Assembly: GCF_009739465.1 (NCBI RefSeq)
Contig: NZ_WHOM01000044.1
Span: 1 to 64,000, forward strand
Direction of reading: 5' to 3'
Source of the DNA: Streptomyces apocyni
Lineage (GTDB): Bacteria; Actinomycetota; Actinomycetes; Streptomycetales; Streptomycetaceae
Length of the DNA: 64,000 nt
Made by a program: the position numbers and the translations under genes. Shown piece after piece: positions 1 to 9,257 of this stretch (position 1 is its first letter; every line of letters begins with the position of its first letter). The notes beneath the pieces are model-generated. The model was not told the DNA's origin. It saw only the letters and a list, made by a program, of their open reading frames with translations, and made no database searches.

Positions 1-3000
1 GCCTACCCCATGGCCGAACTCCAACTCGGCATGGTCTACGAAATGGAACGGGACCCCGACCGCAACCCGTACCTGAACGTGGAGAGCCTGCCCATGGCCG
101 GCCGGTTCGACGCGGTCGCCTTCCGGCGCGCGCTCGCCCTGGTGACGGAACGGCACGCGGTGCTACGGACGTCGCTGGCGCTCACCGGGTACAGCGAGCC
201 GACGCAGCTCGTACACACCGCGGTGACACTGCCCTTGACCGTCGTGGACCTGCGGGGTCTGAGCGACATTGAGCAGTCGGCAACGCTGCGCGAGTGCGTG
301 AGCGCCGAGCGCGCGAAGCCGTTCGACGTCCGTACGGCTCCGTTGTGCCGGATGAGTGTGCACGTACTGTCCGATGACTCCTTCCAGTGGACCGTCACCG
401 ACCACCACGCCATCCTCGACGGCTGGAGCCTCGCCTCCACCCTCGCCGAAATCACCGACACCTACCACGCCCTCCTCCGCGGCGAGGACGTCACCCTGCC
501 CCCACTGCGCTCCACCTACCGCGACTACATCGCCGCCGAACGCACCGCCCTCACCTCCGCCGAAAGCGCCGCCTACTGGCACACCCTGCTCGCCGGTCAC
601 CCGCGGGATCCGCTGCCCTGGCGGTCCGCCGAGACGGAGTTCCGGCCCGCCGGAGACCAGCTCGACGGGGAGACCCACCTGCGCGATGAGGAACAGGGCT
701 ACGGAGTACTGAACACGCCGCTCTCCGAGAAGTTGCTCGCCTCCCTGAAGGAGTTCGCGACGGCTGCGGGTGTGCCGTTCAAGTCCGTCGTACTGGCCGC
801 TCACCTGCGGGCCATGACCCTCGTCACCGGCAGTACGGATGTCGTGACGGGCCTGACCTCCAACGGCCGCCTGGAGGAGACCGACGGTTCCGAGGCCCGC
901 GGCTTGTTCCTCAACACGGTGCCGTTCCGGATGCGTATGCCGGAAGGCAGTTGGACCGACCTGGCACGGGCGGTGTTCGAGGCGGAGCGGGAGATGCTGC
1001 CCCACCGCCGGTATCCGATGTCCGCGCTCCAACGCGGCCTCGGCGGAGGCGCGCTCTTCGACGTCAACTTCACGTACAACGACTTCTCGCAGCTCGGGAC
1101 CCTGGCGCAGAGCGGCGCCTTCGCTCCCGAGGGGCCGGGGGCCGACATTCAGGGGGTGGCGATCACCAACTTCCCCTTCAGCGTCACCATCAGCCGGGAA
1201 GCGGTGCTGGGTGGCCTGCGGATGGAATTCGAGTACGACATTCGAGAACTGACGGCGGCCCAGGTCACCCGCATCCGTGACTACCACCTGCGGGCGCTGA
1301 CCGCGATGGCGGCGGACTGCGACACCGACCACCGCGGTGCCGAGCTGATGAGTGAGCGCGAACAGGAACTGCTGGCGGCGTGGCACGATTCCGGCGTCTC
1401 GGCCCCCAGCCTGCCGGTGCACGAGCTGCTGCGTCGTCAGGCACGGCGCACACCGGACACCGTGGCGGTCGAAGACGGCGGAACCCGGCTGAGCTTCGCC
1501 GATCTGGACGCCCACAGTGAGGTGCTCGCCCGGCGGCTGTGCCAGCGCGGCGTACGGCGGGGCGACCTCGTGGGGATCTGCCTGCGGCCGGGAGCCACGG
1601 CGCTGGTCACGCTCTGGGCGGTGTGGAAGGCGGGTGCGGCGTTCGTCCCGCTGGACCCGGACCTGCCGGAGCGGCGATTGAGCCTCATGCTGGAGCAGGC
1701 GTCTCCGGTGCTGATCGTTACCGATGTGCCCAGGGAAGTGCCCGAGGGCTACGTCGTATTCGATCCGACGGCACCGGCACCCGCACCCGCACCCGCATTG
1801 GGCGCGGAGCCTGAGGACGAGGCGACGCCACTGCCGGATGTCGACGATCACGACCTCGCGTACGTGATGTTCACCTCCGGCACGACCGGTCGGCCCAAGG
1901 GCGTGATGATCGAGCATGGCAGCCTGTCCGAATACGCGGTCGGCACGCTGGCCGCGCGGACCCGGTCGCTGGGCTCCACCGGTCCGTTGCGCGTCGTGAC
2001 CGGCAGCTCCGCCTATATCTCCGACTTCTTCATCGAGCAGGTTCTGCTGGTGCTCGAGGGCCACACCCTCTGTGTGCTGGGCCAGGAGGAGAGGCGCGAC
2101 CTGCGCCATCTCGTTGAGCGCGCCCATGACGAGCGGCGCGCGGCGGACATCGTCGACACGACCACGCTGCAGATGCAGGTTCTGGTGGAACACGGGCTGC
2201 TGGACGCACCTCATCCACCGCGTCTGGTCGTCTTCGGCGGCGAGGCGTGCCCGCCGGACCTGTGGGACCGGTTGGCCGCCTACCCCGCGGTGCGGGCCGT
2301 CAACTCCTATGGCCCTACTGAGGCGACGGTGGAGGCGACGCTCGCCGAGGTGATGGAGGGCACCACGCCCGTCATCGGCAGGCCGCGCCCTGGCATGCGC
2401 GTCCACCTGCTCGATGACGCCGGAAACCTGGTGCCGCCGGGAACGGTCGGCGAGATCTACCTGGGTGGCCCAGGCATCGGACGTGGCTACCTGGAGCTGC
2501 CCGCGCTCACGGCCGAGCGTTTCCTGCCGGATGCCTGGAACCTCGCGGGTAGTCGGCTGTATCGCACCGGCGACCTCGGGCGCCTCACGGAGTCCGGCGA
2601 GCTTGAGTACCTGGGCCGGGCCGACCATCAACTGAAGGTACTCGGCCAGCGGGTAGAGCCGGAGGAGATCGAGGCGGTACTGCGCACGCATCCGGGCGTG
2701 GCCGCCGCGGTCGTCGGACTCAGGCCAGGGTATGACGGGCTCCTGGCGAATATCGTCGCGGTCGACGGCGCCCCGGTAGACCAGCGGGAGCTGCGCCGTC
2801 ACGCGGCGGCCCAGCTGCCCGCCGCGGCTGTGCCCAGGTTCTTCGTGGTCGTGGAAGCCCTGCCGCACACCGTCGTGGGGAAGCTGGACCGTGGGGCCTT
2901 GCGGGCGCCCGAAGAGTCGGTGCCGCCTCAGCGTGGGGACACGCGGTCGGTGGCGCGACCGGCGGAGCGGACCACGCGTGACGCGGAGCTTCTCCGCGTG

Positions 3001-4047
3001 ACGGACACGGCTGGCTACGACCCCGCCCCGACCGAGCATCGCGTGAGCGCGGCGTGGGAAAAGGTGCTCGGCCTGCGGGTATCCCGTGACGACGACTTCT
3101 TCCTGGTCGGCGGGCACAGTCTGCTGGCACTGCGGCTGGTCGGTGAGCTGAGCGCGGCCTTCGACACCACCGTGCCGCTCGCGCAGCTCTACGACACGCC
3201 TACGGTGGCCGGTCAGGCGGAGTACCTGGACAGGCGGCTTGGCACAGCTGGCGCGCGGCAGGCCCACGGCGGCGGACGCCGGGTGGTGTCGCTGGGCGGC
3301 ACCACCGGGGCGCGGCCTCTGGTTCTGGTGCATCCGCTGGGCGGCACGCTGTTCTGCTACCTCGATCTGGTCGCCCGGGTCTCGGACTCGTTCGAGATCC
3401 TGGGAGTGCAGGCGGATCTGCTGGGAGGCGGCGGTACCTCGGACTTCGCGGCGACCGCGCAGGGGTACGCCGATGAGCTGGCACCGCTGCTGGAGGGCCG
3501 TCGGCCGGTGATCGCCGGATGGTCCGCGGGTGGTGTGCTGGCCCAGGAGGTCGCCGTTCGGCTCTCCGTACTCGGGGTCGTGCCCGAGCGCGTCGTCCTC
3601 GTCGACGCCGCGCCAGGCCAGGACCCGGAGGACGCCGAGGACGGGCTGGCCCTGGAGCGGCTGCGCGCTGACGTGGCCCGGCGGGGGTTGCCGCAGGTTC
3701 TCGCCGACGGGGCCGCGGACGGACTGCTGAAGCTCCTCGGGGTCGACTCGGCGGGGCTGGCGCAGCTGAGCGGTCCGGTCGCTGACTCCCTGATGGAGTT
3801 CTGGCAGGGAATGCTCTCCGGTCTCACCCGTCACCGGCCGTCGGTCTTCGACGGACCGGTCCACCTTGTCCTCTCGCGCCACGGCGCCGACGAGGCACGT
3901 CGTACCGCGGTGGCGGGGTGGCAGCGGCTCGCTCGTGAGCTGCGGGTCTCCCTCGCGGACGGCGATCACTACCAGCTCATACGCGATCCGTGGGTCACAG
4001 CGGTGGCCGACGCGATCGTCCATGCGACGGATACGAAGGGAGTTTGA
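1..4047 (+). CDS. NRPS terminal module C-A-PCP-TE (5' end outside window)
   Basis: Adds the last residue to a peptide and releases it. Numbered from the ATG at 10: condensation domain about 1-440 with HHAILDG at 132-138; adenylation domain about 460-960 with TSGTTGRPKG; peptidyl carrier domain with GGHSL, phosphopantetheine Ser1037; type I thioesterase about 1100-1340 with GWSAGG, nucleophile Ser1172. The frame is open to base 1 and the first residues already lie in the opening motif of a C domain, so the true start and perhaps further domains are upstream. In the A4 region (ISDFFIEQ) the place of the usual amino-group-binding Asp seems to hold Ser, so the substrate may not be an ordinary alpha-amino acid (inference by eye). 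The stop lies two bases before the next GTG. The TE makes this the end of the assembly line although it is first in the visible gene order. Confidence 0.93.
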   Translation, partial: AYPMAELQLGMVYEMERDPDRNPYLNVESLPMAGRFDAVAFRRALALVTERHAVLRTSLALTGYSEPTQLVHTAVTLPLTVVDLRGLSDIEQSATLRECVSAERAKPFDVRTAPLCRMSVHVLSDDSFQWTVTDHHAILDGWSLASTLAEITDTYHALLRGEDVTLPPLRSTYRDYIAAERTALTSAESAAYWHTLLAGHPRDPLPWRSAETEFRPAGDQLDGETHLRDEEQGYGVLNTPLSEKLLASLKEFATAAGVPFKSVVLAAHLRAMTLVTGSTDVVTGLTSNGRLEETDGSEARGLFLNTVPFRMRMPEGSWTDLARAVFEAEREMLPHRRYPMSALQRGLGGGALFDVNFTYNDFSQLGTLAQSGAFAPEGPGADIQGVAITNFPFSVTISREAVLGGLRMEFEYDIRELTAAQVTRIRDYHLRALTAMAADCDTDHRGAELMSEREQELLAAWHDSGVSAPSLPVHELLRRQARRTPDTVAVEDGGTRLSFADLDAHSEVLARRLCQRGVRRGDLVGICLRPGATALVTLWAVWKAGAAFVPLDPDLPERRLSLMLEQASPVLIVTDVPREVPEGYVVFDPTAPAPAPAPALGAEPEDEATPLPDVDDHDLAYVMFTSGTTGRPKGVMIEHGSLSEYAVGTLAARTRSLGSTGPLRVVTGSSAYISDFFIEQVLLVLEGHTLCVLGQEERRDLRHLVERAHDERRAADIVDTTTLQMQVLVEHGLLDAPHPPRLVVFGGEACPPDLWDRLAAYPAVRAVNSYGPTEATVEATLAEVMEGTTPVIGRPRPGMRVHLLDDAGNLVPPGTVGEIYLGGPGIGRGYLELPALTAERFLPDAWNLAGSRLYRTGDLGRLTESGELEYLGRADHQLKVLGQRVEPEEIEAVLRTHPGVAAAVVGLRPGYDGLLANIVAVDGAPVDQRELRRHAAAQLPAAAVPRFFVVVEALPHTVVGKLDRGALRAPEESVPPQRGDTRSVARPAERTTRDAELLRVTDTAGYDPAPTEHRVSAAWEKVLGLRVSRDDDFFLVGGHSLLALRLVGELSAAFDTTVPLAQLYDTPTVAGQAEYLDRRLGTAGARQAHGGGRRVVSLGGTTGARPLVLVHPLGGTLFCYLDLVARVSDSFEILGVQADLLGGGGTSDFAATAQGYADELAPLLEGRRPVIAGWSAGGVLAQEVAVRLSVLGVVPERVVLVDAAPGQDPEDAEDGLALERLRADVARRGLPQVLADGAADGLLKLLGVDSAGLAQLSGPVADSLMEFWQGMLSGLTRHRPSVFDGPVHLVLSRHGADEARRTAVAGWQRLARELRVSLADGDHYQLIRDPWVTAVADAIVHATDTKGV

Positions 4048-4048
4048 C

Positions 4049-5860
4049 GTGCTGGTGCTCGGAATCAGCGGACTTGACCGGTCGATGTCCGTCAAGAAGG
4101 AGCTGCTGCCCGGCCTGGACTGGCGCGAGCAGCGCGTGGTGCAGGGGCTCGACGCGGCGGCCGCTCTGGTCAGTGAGGACGGCGTGATCGCCGCCTCCGC
4201 GCAGGAACGGCACGATGGGAACAAGGGCACGGGGGCGTTTCCCGTGGACGCGATCGACGCGTGCCTGCGGATCGCCGGAGTGACGCTGGACGACGTCGAC
4301 TTCGTCGCCCATGGCTTCCGCTATGAACCGTCGGCGGCCTTCGAGCGCGATGAGTTCGCCCGGCGTTGGTTCCGCGATGTCTACCGCAAGGAAGTGCAGT
4401 GGGACGTCCTGCGGTCGCATTATCCGGACCAGGACTGGGAGCGGAAGTTCGTGCCGGTGCGCCACCATGTGGCCCATGCCGCCAGCGCGTATCACCTGAG
4501 CGGCTTCCAGGACGCGACGGTCCTGGTGGCGGACGGGATGGGCGAGGCCGAGTCGACGTCGGTGTTCCAGGGCACGGGTGCGGATCTGCGGCTGGTGCGC
4601 AGCTACTCGATCTCCGCGTCCCTGGGCATCCTGTACAGCGTTGTCACCCAGTACCTGGGCTTCCTCCCGGGCATGGACGAGTACAAGGTGATGGGGTTGG
4701 CGCCGTACGGCGACTCCCGTCGGTACGCGGACGTGGCGCGTGACCTCGTGCGCACCCTGGACGGCGGCCGGATCGTGGTGCCGGTGCTGGCGCACGACAA
4801 GTCACCGACGGAGCGGGAGACCCATCGCGGTGCGATCCGGCGGCTGGAGGAGCTGTTCGGTCCGGCGCGGCATCCCGAGGCGCCGGTGGACCAGCGTCAT
4901 AGGGATATCGCCGCGACGGTGCAGGGTGTGCTGGAGGAGAGTCTGCTGCATGTGCTGGGAACGGCGGCTCGGGAGCCGGGGCGCTCTCGCAACCTGTGTA
5001 TGGCGGGTGGCGTCGCGCTCAACTGCACCGCCAACGGAGTGATCGCGCGAAGCGACCTCTTCGACCAGGTGTTCGTGCAGCCCGCCTCGGGCGACGACGG
5101 CACGGCGCTGGGCGCCGCGCTGTGGCAACTGCGGCAGGAGGCACCGGCGGCACCCGCCGCTATGACGATGCCTTACTGGGGTGAGGAGTTCGGCGAGCGG
5201 GACATCGAAGCGGCCCTCAGCGGGCTCGGTGACGCGTTCACGGTCCGCAAGCTGGCCGAGGACGAGCTGTTGGCGCAGGTGTCCGCTCTGATCGGCGCGG
5301 GCAAGGTGGTCTCCTGGTTCCAGGGCAGGATGGAGTTCGGGCCGCGCGCGCTGGGCAACCGCAGTATCCTCGCGGACCCCGCGTCGCCGAACATGCGGGC
5401 GCATCTGAACACCATGGTGAAGCAGCGCGAGGAGTTCCGTCCCTTCGCGCCAGCGGTCCTCGCGGAGGAGGCGCACCGCTACTTCGAGCTCGACCCCGAG
5501 CGGGAAGCCATGTACCGGCACATGCTCTTCGTGACGCAGGTGCGGCCCGAGTACCGGGAGCTGCTGCCGTCGATCACGCACGTCGACGGCTCAGCCCGGG
5601 TCCAGACCGTCGACCGGGAGAGCGCACCACGCTTCTGGCGTCTGATCCGCCAGGTCGGCGACGACCGGGGCATCCCCATGGTGATCAATACCTCGTTCAA
5701 CCTGCGCGGTCAGCCGGTGATCCGCACGCCCGAGACGGCGGTCGCCACCTACGCCCGTTCCACGCTGGACGCACTCGCGATAGGCGACTGGCTGGTCACC
5801 CGCACGGCAGCGGCCGAAGCGCGGACGGGTACCGGGACGGGGGGCCGTGCCCATGGCTGA
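4049..5860 (+). CDS. NodU/CmcH-family carbamoyltransferase
   Basis: Transfers a carbamoyl group from carbamoyl phosphate (through carbamoyl-AMP) to a hydroxyl or amino group of a natural product or precursor. The 603-aa length fits the NodU/CmcH/TobZ family. Visible signatures: metal-binding HHVAHAASAY (His139, His140, His143), VADGMGEAEST, DEYKVMGLAPYG in the Kae1-like N-terminal domain, AGGVALNC, and the C-terminal YrdC-like stretch with GRMEFGPRALGNRS and EEFRPFAPAVL. GTG at 4049 was chosen because GAAGGGAG lies just upstream and the start follows the NRPS stop by one base; the frame is open further upstream but without family similarity. It overlaps the next NRPS gene, so it is part of the same transcript. 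The acceptor cannot be told from sequence: serine, an ornithine side chain or the finished peptide are possible. Confidence 0.92.
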   Translation: MLVLGISGLDRSMSVKKELLPGLDWREQRVVQGLDAAAALVSEDGVIAASAQERHDGNKGTGAFPVDAIDACLRIAGVTLDDVDFVAHGFRYEPSAAFERDEFARRWFRDVYRKEVQWDVLRSHYPDQDWERKFVPVRHHVAHAASAYHLSGFQDATVLVADGMGEAESTSVFQGTGADLRLVRSYSISASLGILYSVVTQYLGFLPGMDEYKVMGLAPYGDSRRYADVARDLVRTLDGGRIVVPVLAHDKSPTERETHRGAIRRLEELFGPARHPEAPVDQRHRDIAATVQGVLEESLLHVLGTAAREPGRSRNLCMAGGVALNCTANGVIARSDLFDQVFVQPASGDDGTALGAALWQLRQEAPAAPAAMTMPYWGEEFGERDIEAALSGLGDAFTVRKLAEDELLAQVSALIGAGKVVSWFQGRMEFGPRALGNRSILADPASPNMRAHLNTMVKQREEFRPFAPAVLAEEAHRYFELDPEREAMYRHMLFVTQVRPEYRELLPSITHVDGSARVQTVDRESAPRFWRLIRQVGDDRGIPMVINTSFNLRGQPVIRTPETAVATYARSTLDALAIGDWLVTRTAAAEARTGTGTGGRAHG

Positions 5861-8800
5861 ACGGCCCCTGCCCGCGCCGGGGAACGCGGCGGTGGCGGAC
5901 CTTCGGGAAGGCGTCGCCGACATCTGGCGCAAGACACTCGGACTCAGCGAGGTCCGGGACGAGCACCACTTCTTCGACGAGGGGGGCGACTCCCTGCTCG
6001 CCGTGGACGCGGCGACCCTGCTGCGTGAGCTCACCGGTACCGAGCTCGCTCTGGACATCCTGTATGACTACCCGGAGTTCGGCGCCCTGACGACGCTGCT
6101 CGCTGGCACCGACGGCATATCGGCACCGGAGCCCAGGGCGCTGACCGGCCCCGAGGAGCGGTTGTGGATCACCGAACAGCTGCATCACGGGTCGGCGGTC
6201 TACCACATCGCCGTCCGCTACCGCTTCGACGGCGCGCTGGACGCCGCCCGGCTGCGCGCGGCGCTGGACGCCCTCGCGGTGGAGCACGAGGCGCTGCGCC
6301 GGGGCTTCGTGCGGCCGGGCCTGGCCGTGGCCGCCGCCAAGGTGTCCGTACCGTTGCGCTGGGTGGACGGGCGGAACATCCCGGAGACGAGCGTCAGTGA
6401 ACTGCTCGATACCGAAGCGCGCACCCCGTTCGACCTCGCGCGGCCGCCACTGCTGCGGGCACTACTCCTGGATCAGGGCGATTCGGGCAGCCAGCTGCTC
6501 CTGACGGTCCATCACCTGGTGTGTGACGGGATTTCGTTGAGTCTGCTGGAGTCGGAACTCCAGCGGCTCTACGAGGGTGGCCGGAAAGGCCCGTCCGACG
6601 ACGGAGCCGACGGCCATGGCAGGGAAGCCGCGTCGAGTACCGGTGAGGTGAAGCCGGAGCCCGGCAGCGCGCTGGACTTCTGGCATACCGCGCTGGCCGA
6701 CGCCCCGCGAGGGTTGTCCCTGCCCCATGACCTGCCCCGCCCGGCGCGACTTGGCACCGCGGGCGGTGCCCACCGGGTCACCCTGACCGACGAACAGCTG
6801 GCGCCGGTGTTCGCGTTCGCCGAGCAGGAACGTCTCAGCGACTTCATGACGTGGCTCGCCGCTTATGTGGTGGGGCTCGCCGCGGTGACAGGCGACCGGG
6901 ATCTGGTCGTCGCCGTGCCGTTGTCCGCCCGCGAGCGGGAGCAGCGCGACGAGGTCGGCATGTTCGTGGACGTCCTGCCGCTTCGCTTCACCCTGCCGCC
7001 GGGTACCACCGCACGGACTCTCGTACGGCAGGTGCGCCGAGTCGTCACCCAGGCTCTCGCACACCGCCGGATACCGTTCCAGACGCTTGTCGAGGAGTTC
7101 TGGCCCAGCGGCGAGCGTGCCCGGGCCCCGCTTGCCCAGACATCGCTCACCTACCTGGACACCAGTTGGTGCGGGCTACGGCTGGGTGGTCACTGGGCGG
7201 AGCGGGAGCAGCTCGGCACGGGCACGGCGAAGTACGAAGTGCTGTGGCAGGTGACGAAGCGTGCCCGTGGCACGGTCTGCGAACTCGAGTACGCCGCGGA
7301 CCTGTTCACCGCGGAGCACGCCGCGGCCGTGCACGAGCGTCTGCTCACGGCGGTGCGCGATGCCTTCGCGGCTCCGGACAGCGAGCTGCCCGGCCCGATC
7401 ACGCCCACCACGGCCACGGGCTTCACCGGGGTGCACGACCGGGTGCGCCGCCATGCCGAAGTGCGGCCCGGCGCGACGGCCGTACAGCACGGTGCCGACA
7501 CCATCAGCTACGGGGAGCTGGACCGACGGGCCCGCGCGGTGGCCGCTGGGCTGCGTACGGCCGGGTTCGTCCGGGGCGGCGTGGTGGCCGTGCCGATGGA
7601 ACGCGGTATCGCGGCGGTCACCGCCTGTCTGGGTGTGCTGTACGCCGGAGGCGCCTACCTGCCGGTGGACACCGCTCAGCCCGCTGGGCGTACGCGGGAC
7701 ATCGTCTCCGCCGCGGCGGCGACGGCGGCTGTTGTCTCCGACGAGGGAGCCGCCGGGATGCTGGCGGGCGTCGTACCCGTCCACCGGCTGGATGAGTTGC
7801 TGGCCACCGACCCGCAGCTGTGCGAGCCGGTGCCGCTGACCGGCGCCGACGTGGCCTACGTGATGTGCACCTCGGGCTCCACTGGGCAGCCGAAGGCCGT
7901 GATCGTGCCGCATCGGGCGGTCAACCGACTCGTACCTGACGCGGAGTTCGTCACCTTCAGCCCTGGTGACCGGGTCGCGCATGTGTCCAATCCCGCTTTC
8001 GACGCGGCGACCTTCGAGGTGTGGGGCGCCTTGGCGGGTGGCGGCGTGCTCGTCGTCGCGGACCGGGATGTCCTGCTGTCTCCCGCGCGGATGCGCGCCT
8101 TCCTCGCCGAGCAGCGGATCACCGTGATGTTCCTGACGGTCACCCTCTTCAACCAGCTGGTGGACTTCGCCCCCGACGCGTTCCGTCACCTGCGGGTGCT
8201 GCTGTTCGGCGGGGAGAAGCAGGATGTCCGCAGGCTGGAGCGACTGTTCGGGGAGCATCCGCCCGCCCAGGTGGTCAACGGCTACGGCCCCACCGAGAAC
8301 ACCACGTTCAGCACCACGCACGCGGTGACACCGCAGGACATCGCCGCTGGCGTGATCCCGCTGGGGCGTCCCCTGCCGCGCAGCACGGCCTATGCGCTGG
8401 ACGAGTCGGGGAAGCCGGTTCCACCGGGCGGCACCGGCGAGCTGTACGTGGGGGGCGACGGTCTCGCGCACGGCTATCTCGGCGCACCGGAGCTGACCGC
8501 CGCGGCCTTCGTACCCGACCCGTTCGCCACGGAGCCCGGACAGCGGCTCTACCGCACGGGTGACCAGGTCAGGGTGGGGCCGGACGGCGGCTACGCATAC
8601 GTCGGCAGGTTCGACGACCAGGTCAAGGTCCGGGGCCATCGGGTGGAACTGGCCGAGGTGGAGTGGGCGGTGCGCCGCCAGGCCGGGGTGGCCGACGCGG
8701 TGGTCCTCAGCCGCCGTACGCCGGACGGCGCCGAGATCCTGGCCTTCGTGTCGGCCGGTGCTCGGATGGAGGGCACAGAGCCTTTGAACGCCGCTTCACT

Positions 8801-9257
8801 CAGTACGGCGTTGCGGGCGCAGCTCCCGCCCTACATGCTCCCCACCGTGGTGGTCGTGGACCGTGTTCCGGTCACACCCAACGGCAAGGCGGACCGGACG
8901 GCGCTGCTCGACACGCTGTCTCAGACAAGGCGGGAGAACAACGCACCCGACGTTGCCCAGGACACCGGAAGACAGCCTCAGGAGCCCCACCCCGACGAGG
9001 TGGACGAGACGGTCGCGGCGCTGTGGCGAAAGGTCCTCGACACCGAGCGAGCCCTTCCCGGGGATGACTTCCTCAACCTCGGCGGGCACTCCCTCAAGGC
9101 CATGCGCCTGTTGGCCCTGCTCGATGAGGAGCTGGGGGCGGACGTGGAGCTGGTCGACTTCCTGGAGAACCCCACCCTGGGCGGCCTCGCCGCCCTCGTA
9201 CGGGAGCAGTTGGGCGAAGAAGACACCGCACGGCCAAGGAGGGGAAGAACCTCATGA
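5853..9257 (+). CDS. NRPS PCP-C-A-PCP
   Basis: Elongation protein of the same assembly line. Order: an N-terminal carrier domain (EGGDSLL, Ser47), condensation domain about 85-520 with HHLVCDG, adenylation domain about 525-1000 (TSGSTGQPK, NGYGPTE, YRTGD), and a second carrier domain (GGHSLKAM, Ser1080). There is no A domain in front of the first carrier, so it must be loaded in trans. The free-standing A domain encoded next is the obvious candidate. By eye the A-domain pocket reads D-A-F-x-L-G-G-T-F, close to published valine-type codes (tentative). ATG 5853 lies 8 bases inside the carbamoyltransferase gene; an in-frame GTG at 5847 is an alternative. The stop overlaps the next start as ATGA, implying translational coupling. 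Confidence 0.93.
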   Translation: MAERPLPAPGNAAVADLREGVADIWRKTLGLSEVRDEHHFFDEGGDSLLAVDAATLLRELTGTELALDILYDYPEFGALTTLLAGTDGISAPEPRALTGPEERLWITEQLHHGSAVYHIAVRYRFDGALDAARLRAALDALAVEHEALRRGFVRPGLAVAAAKVSVPLRWVDGRNIPETSVSELLDTEARTPFDLARPPLLRALLLDQGDSGSQLLLTVHHLVCDGISLSLLESELQRLYEGGRKGPSDDGADGHGREAASSTGEVKPEPGSALDFWHTALADAPRGLSLPHDLPRPARLGTAGGAHRVTLTDEQLAPVFAFAEQERLSDFMTWLAAYVVGLAAVTGDRDLVVAVPLSAREREQRDEVGMFVDVLPLRFTLPPGTTARTLVRQVRRVVTQALAHRRIPFQTLVEEFWPSGERARAPLAQTSLTYLDTSWCGLRLGGHWAEREQLGTGTAKYEVLWQVTKRARGTVCELEYAADLFTAEHAAAVHERLLTAVRDAFAAPDSELPGPITPTTATGFTGVHDRVRRHAEVRPGATAVQHGADTISYGELDRRARAVAAGLRTAGFVRGGVVAVPMERGIAAVTACLGVLYAGGAYLPVDTAQPAGRTRDIVSAAAATAAVVSDEGAAGMLAGVVPVHRLDELLATDPQLCEPVPLTGADVAYVMCTSGSTGQPKAVIVPHRAVNRLVPDAEFVTFSPGDRVAHVSNPAFDAATFEVWGALAGGGVLVVADRDVLLSPARMRAFLAEQRITVMFLTVTLFNQLVDFAPDAFRHLRVLLFGGEKQDVRRLERLFGEHPPAQVVNGYGPTENTTFSTTHAVTPQDIAAGVIPLGRPLPRSTAYALDESGKPVPPGGTGELYVGGDGLAHGYLGAPELTAAAFVPDPFATEPGQRLYRTGDQVRVGPDGGYAYVGRFDDQVKVRGHRVELAEVEWAVRRQAGVADAVVLSRRTPDGAEILAFVSAGARMEGTEPLNAASLSTALRAQLPPYMLPTVVVVDRVPVTPNGKADRTALLDTLSQTRRENNAPDVAQDTGRQPQEPHPDEVDETVAALWRKVLDTERALPGDDFLNLGGHSLKAMRLLALLDEELGADVELVDFLENPTLGGLAALVREQLGEEDTARPRRGRTS

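Noticed and set aside
1766..1800. Ala-Pro repeat (GCACCC units) in the NRPS A domain as a repeat element
   Set aside because: Six short units encode a flexible A-P loop. This is ordinary low-complexity coding sequence.
3866..4048. Longer start for the carbamoyltransferase inside the NRPS gene
   Set aside because: The extra 61 residues lie in the thioesterase coding region and resemble nothing; GTG 4049 has a good ribosome site.
163..4230. Very long open frame on the minus strand opposite the NRPS gene
   Set aside because: Its translation is Arg/His/Gln-rich without any domain and mirrors the NRPS codons. It is a GC-bias shadow.
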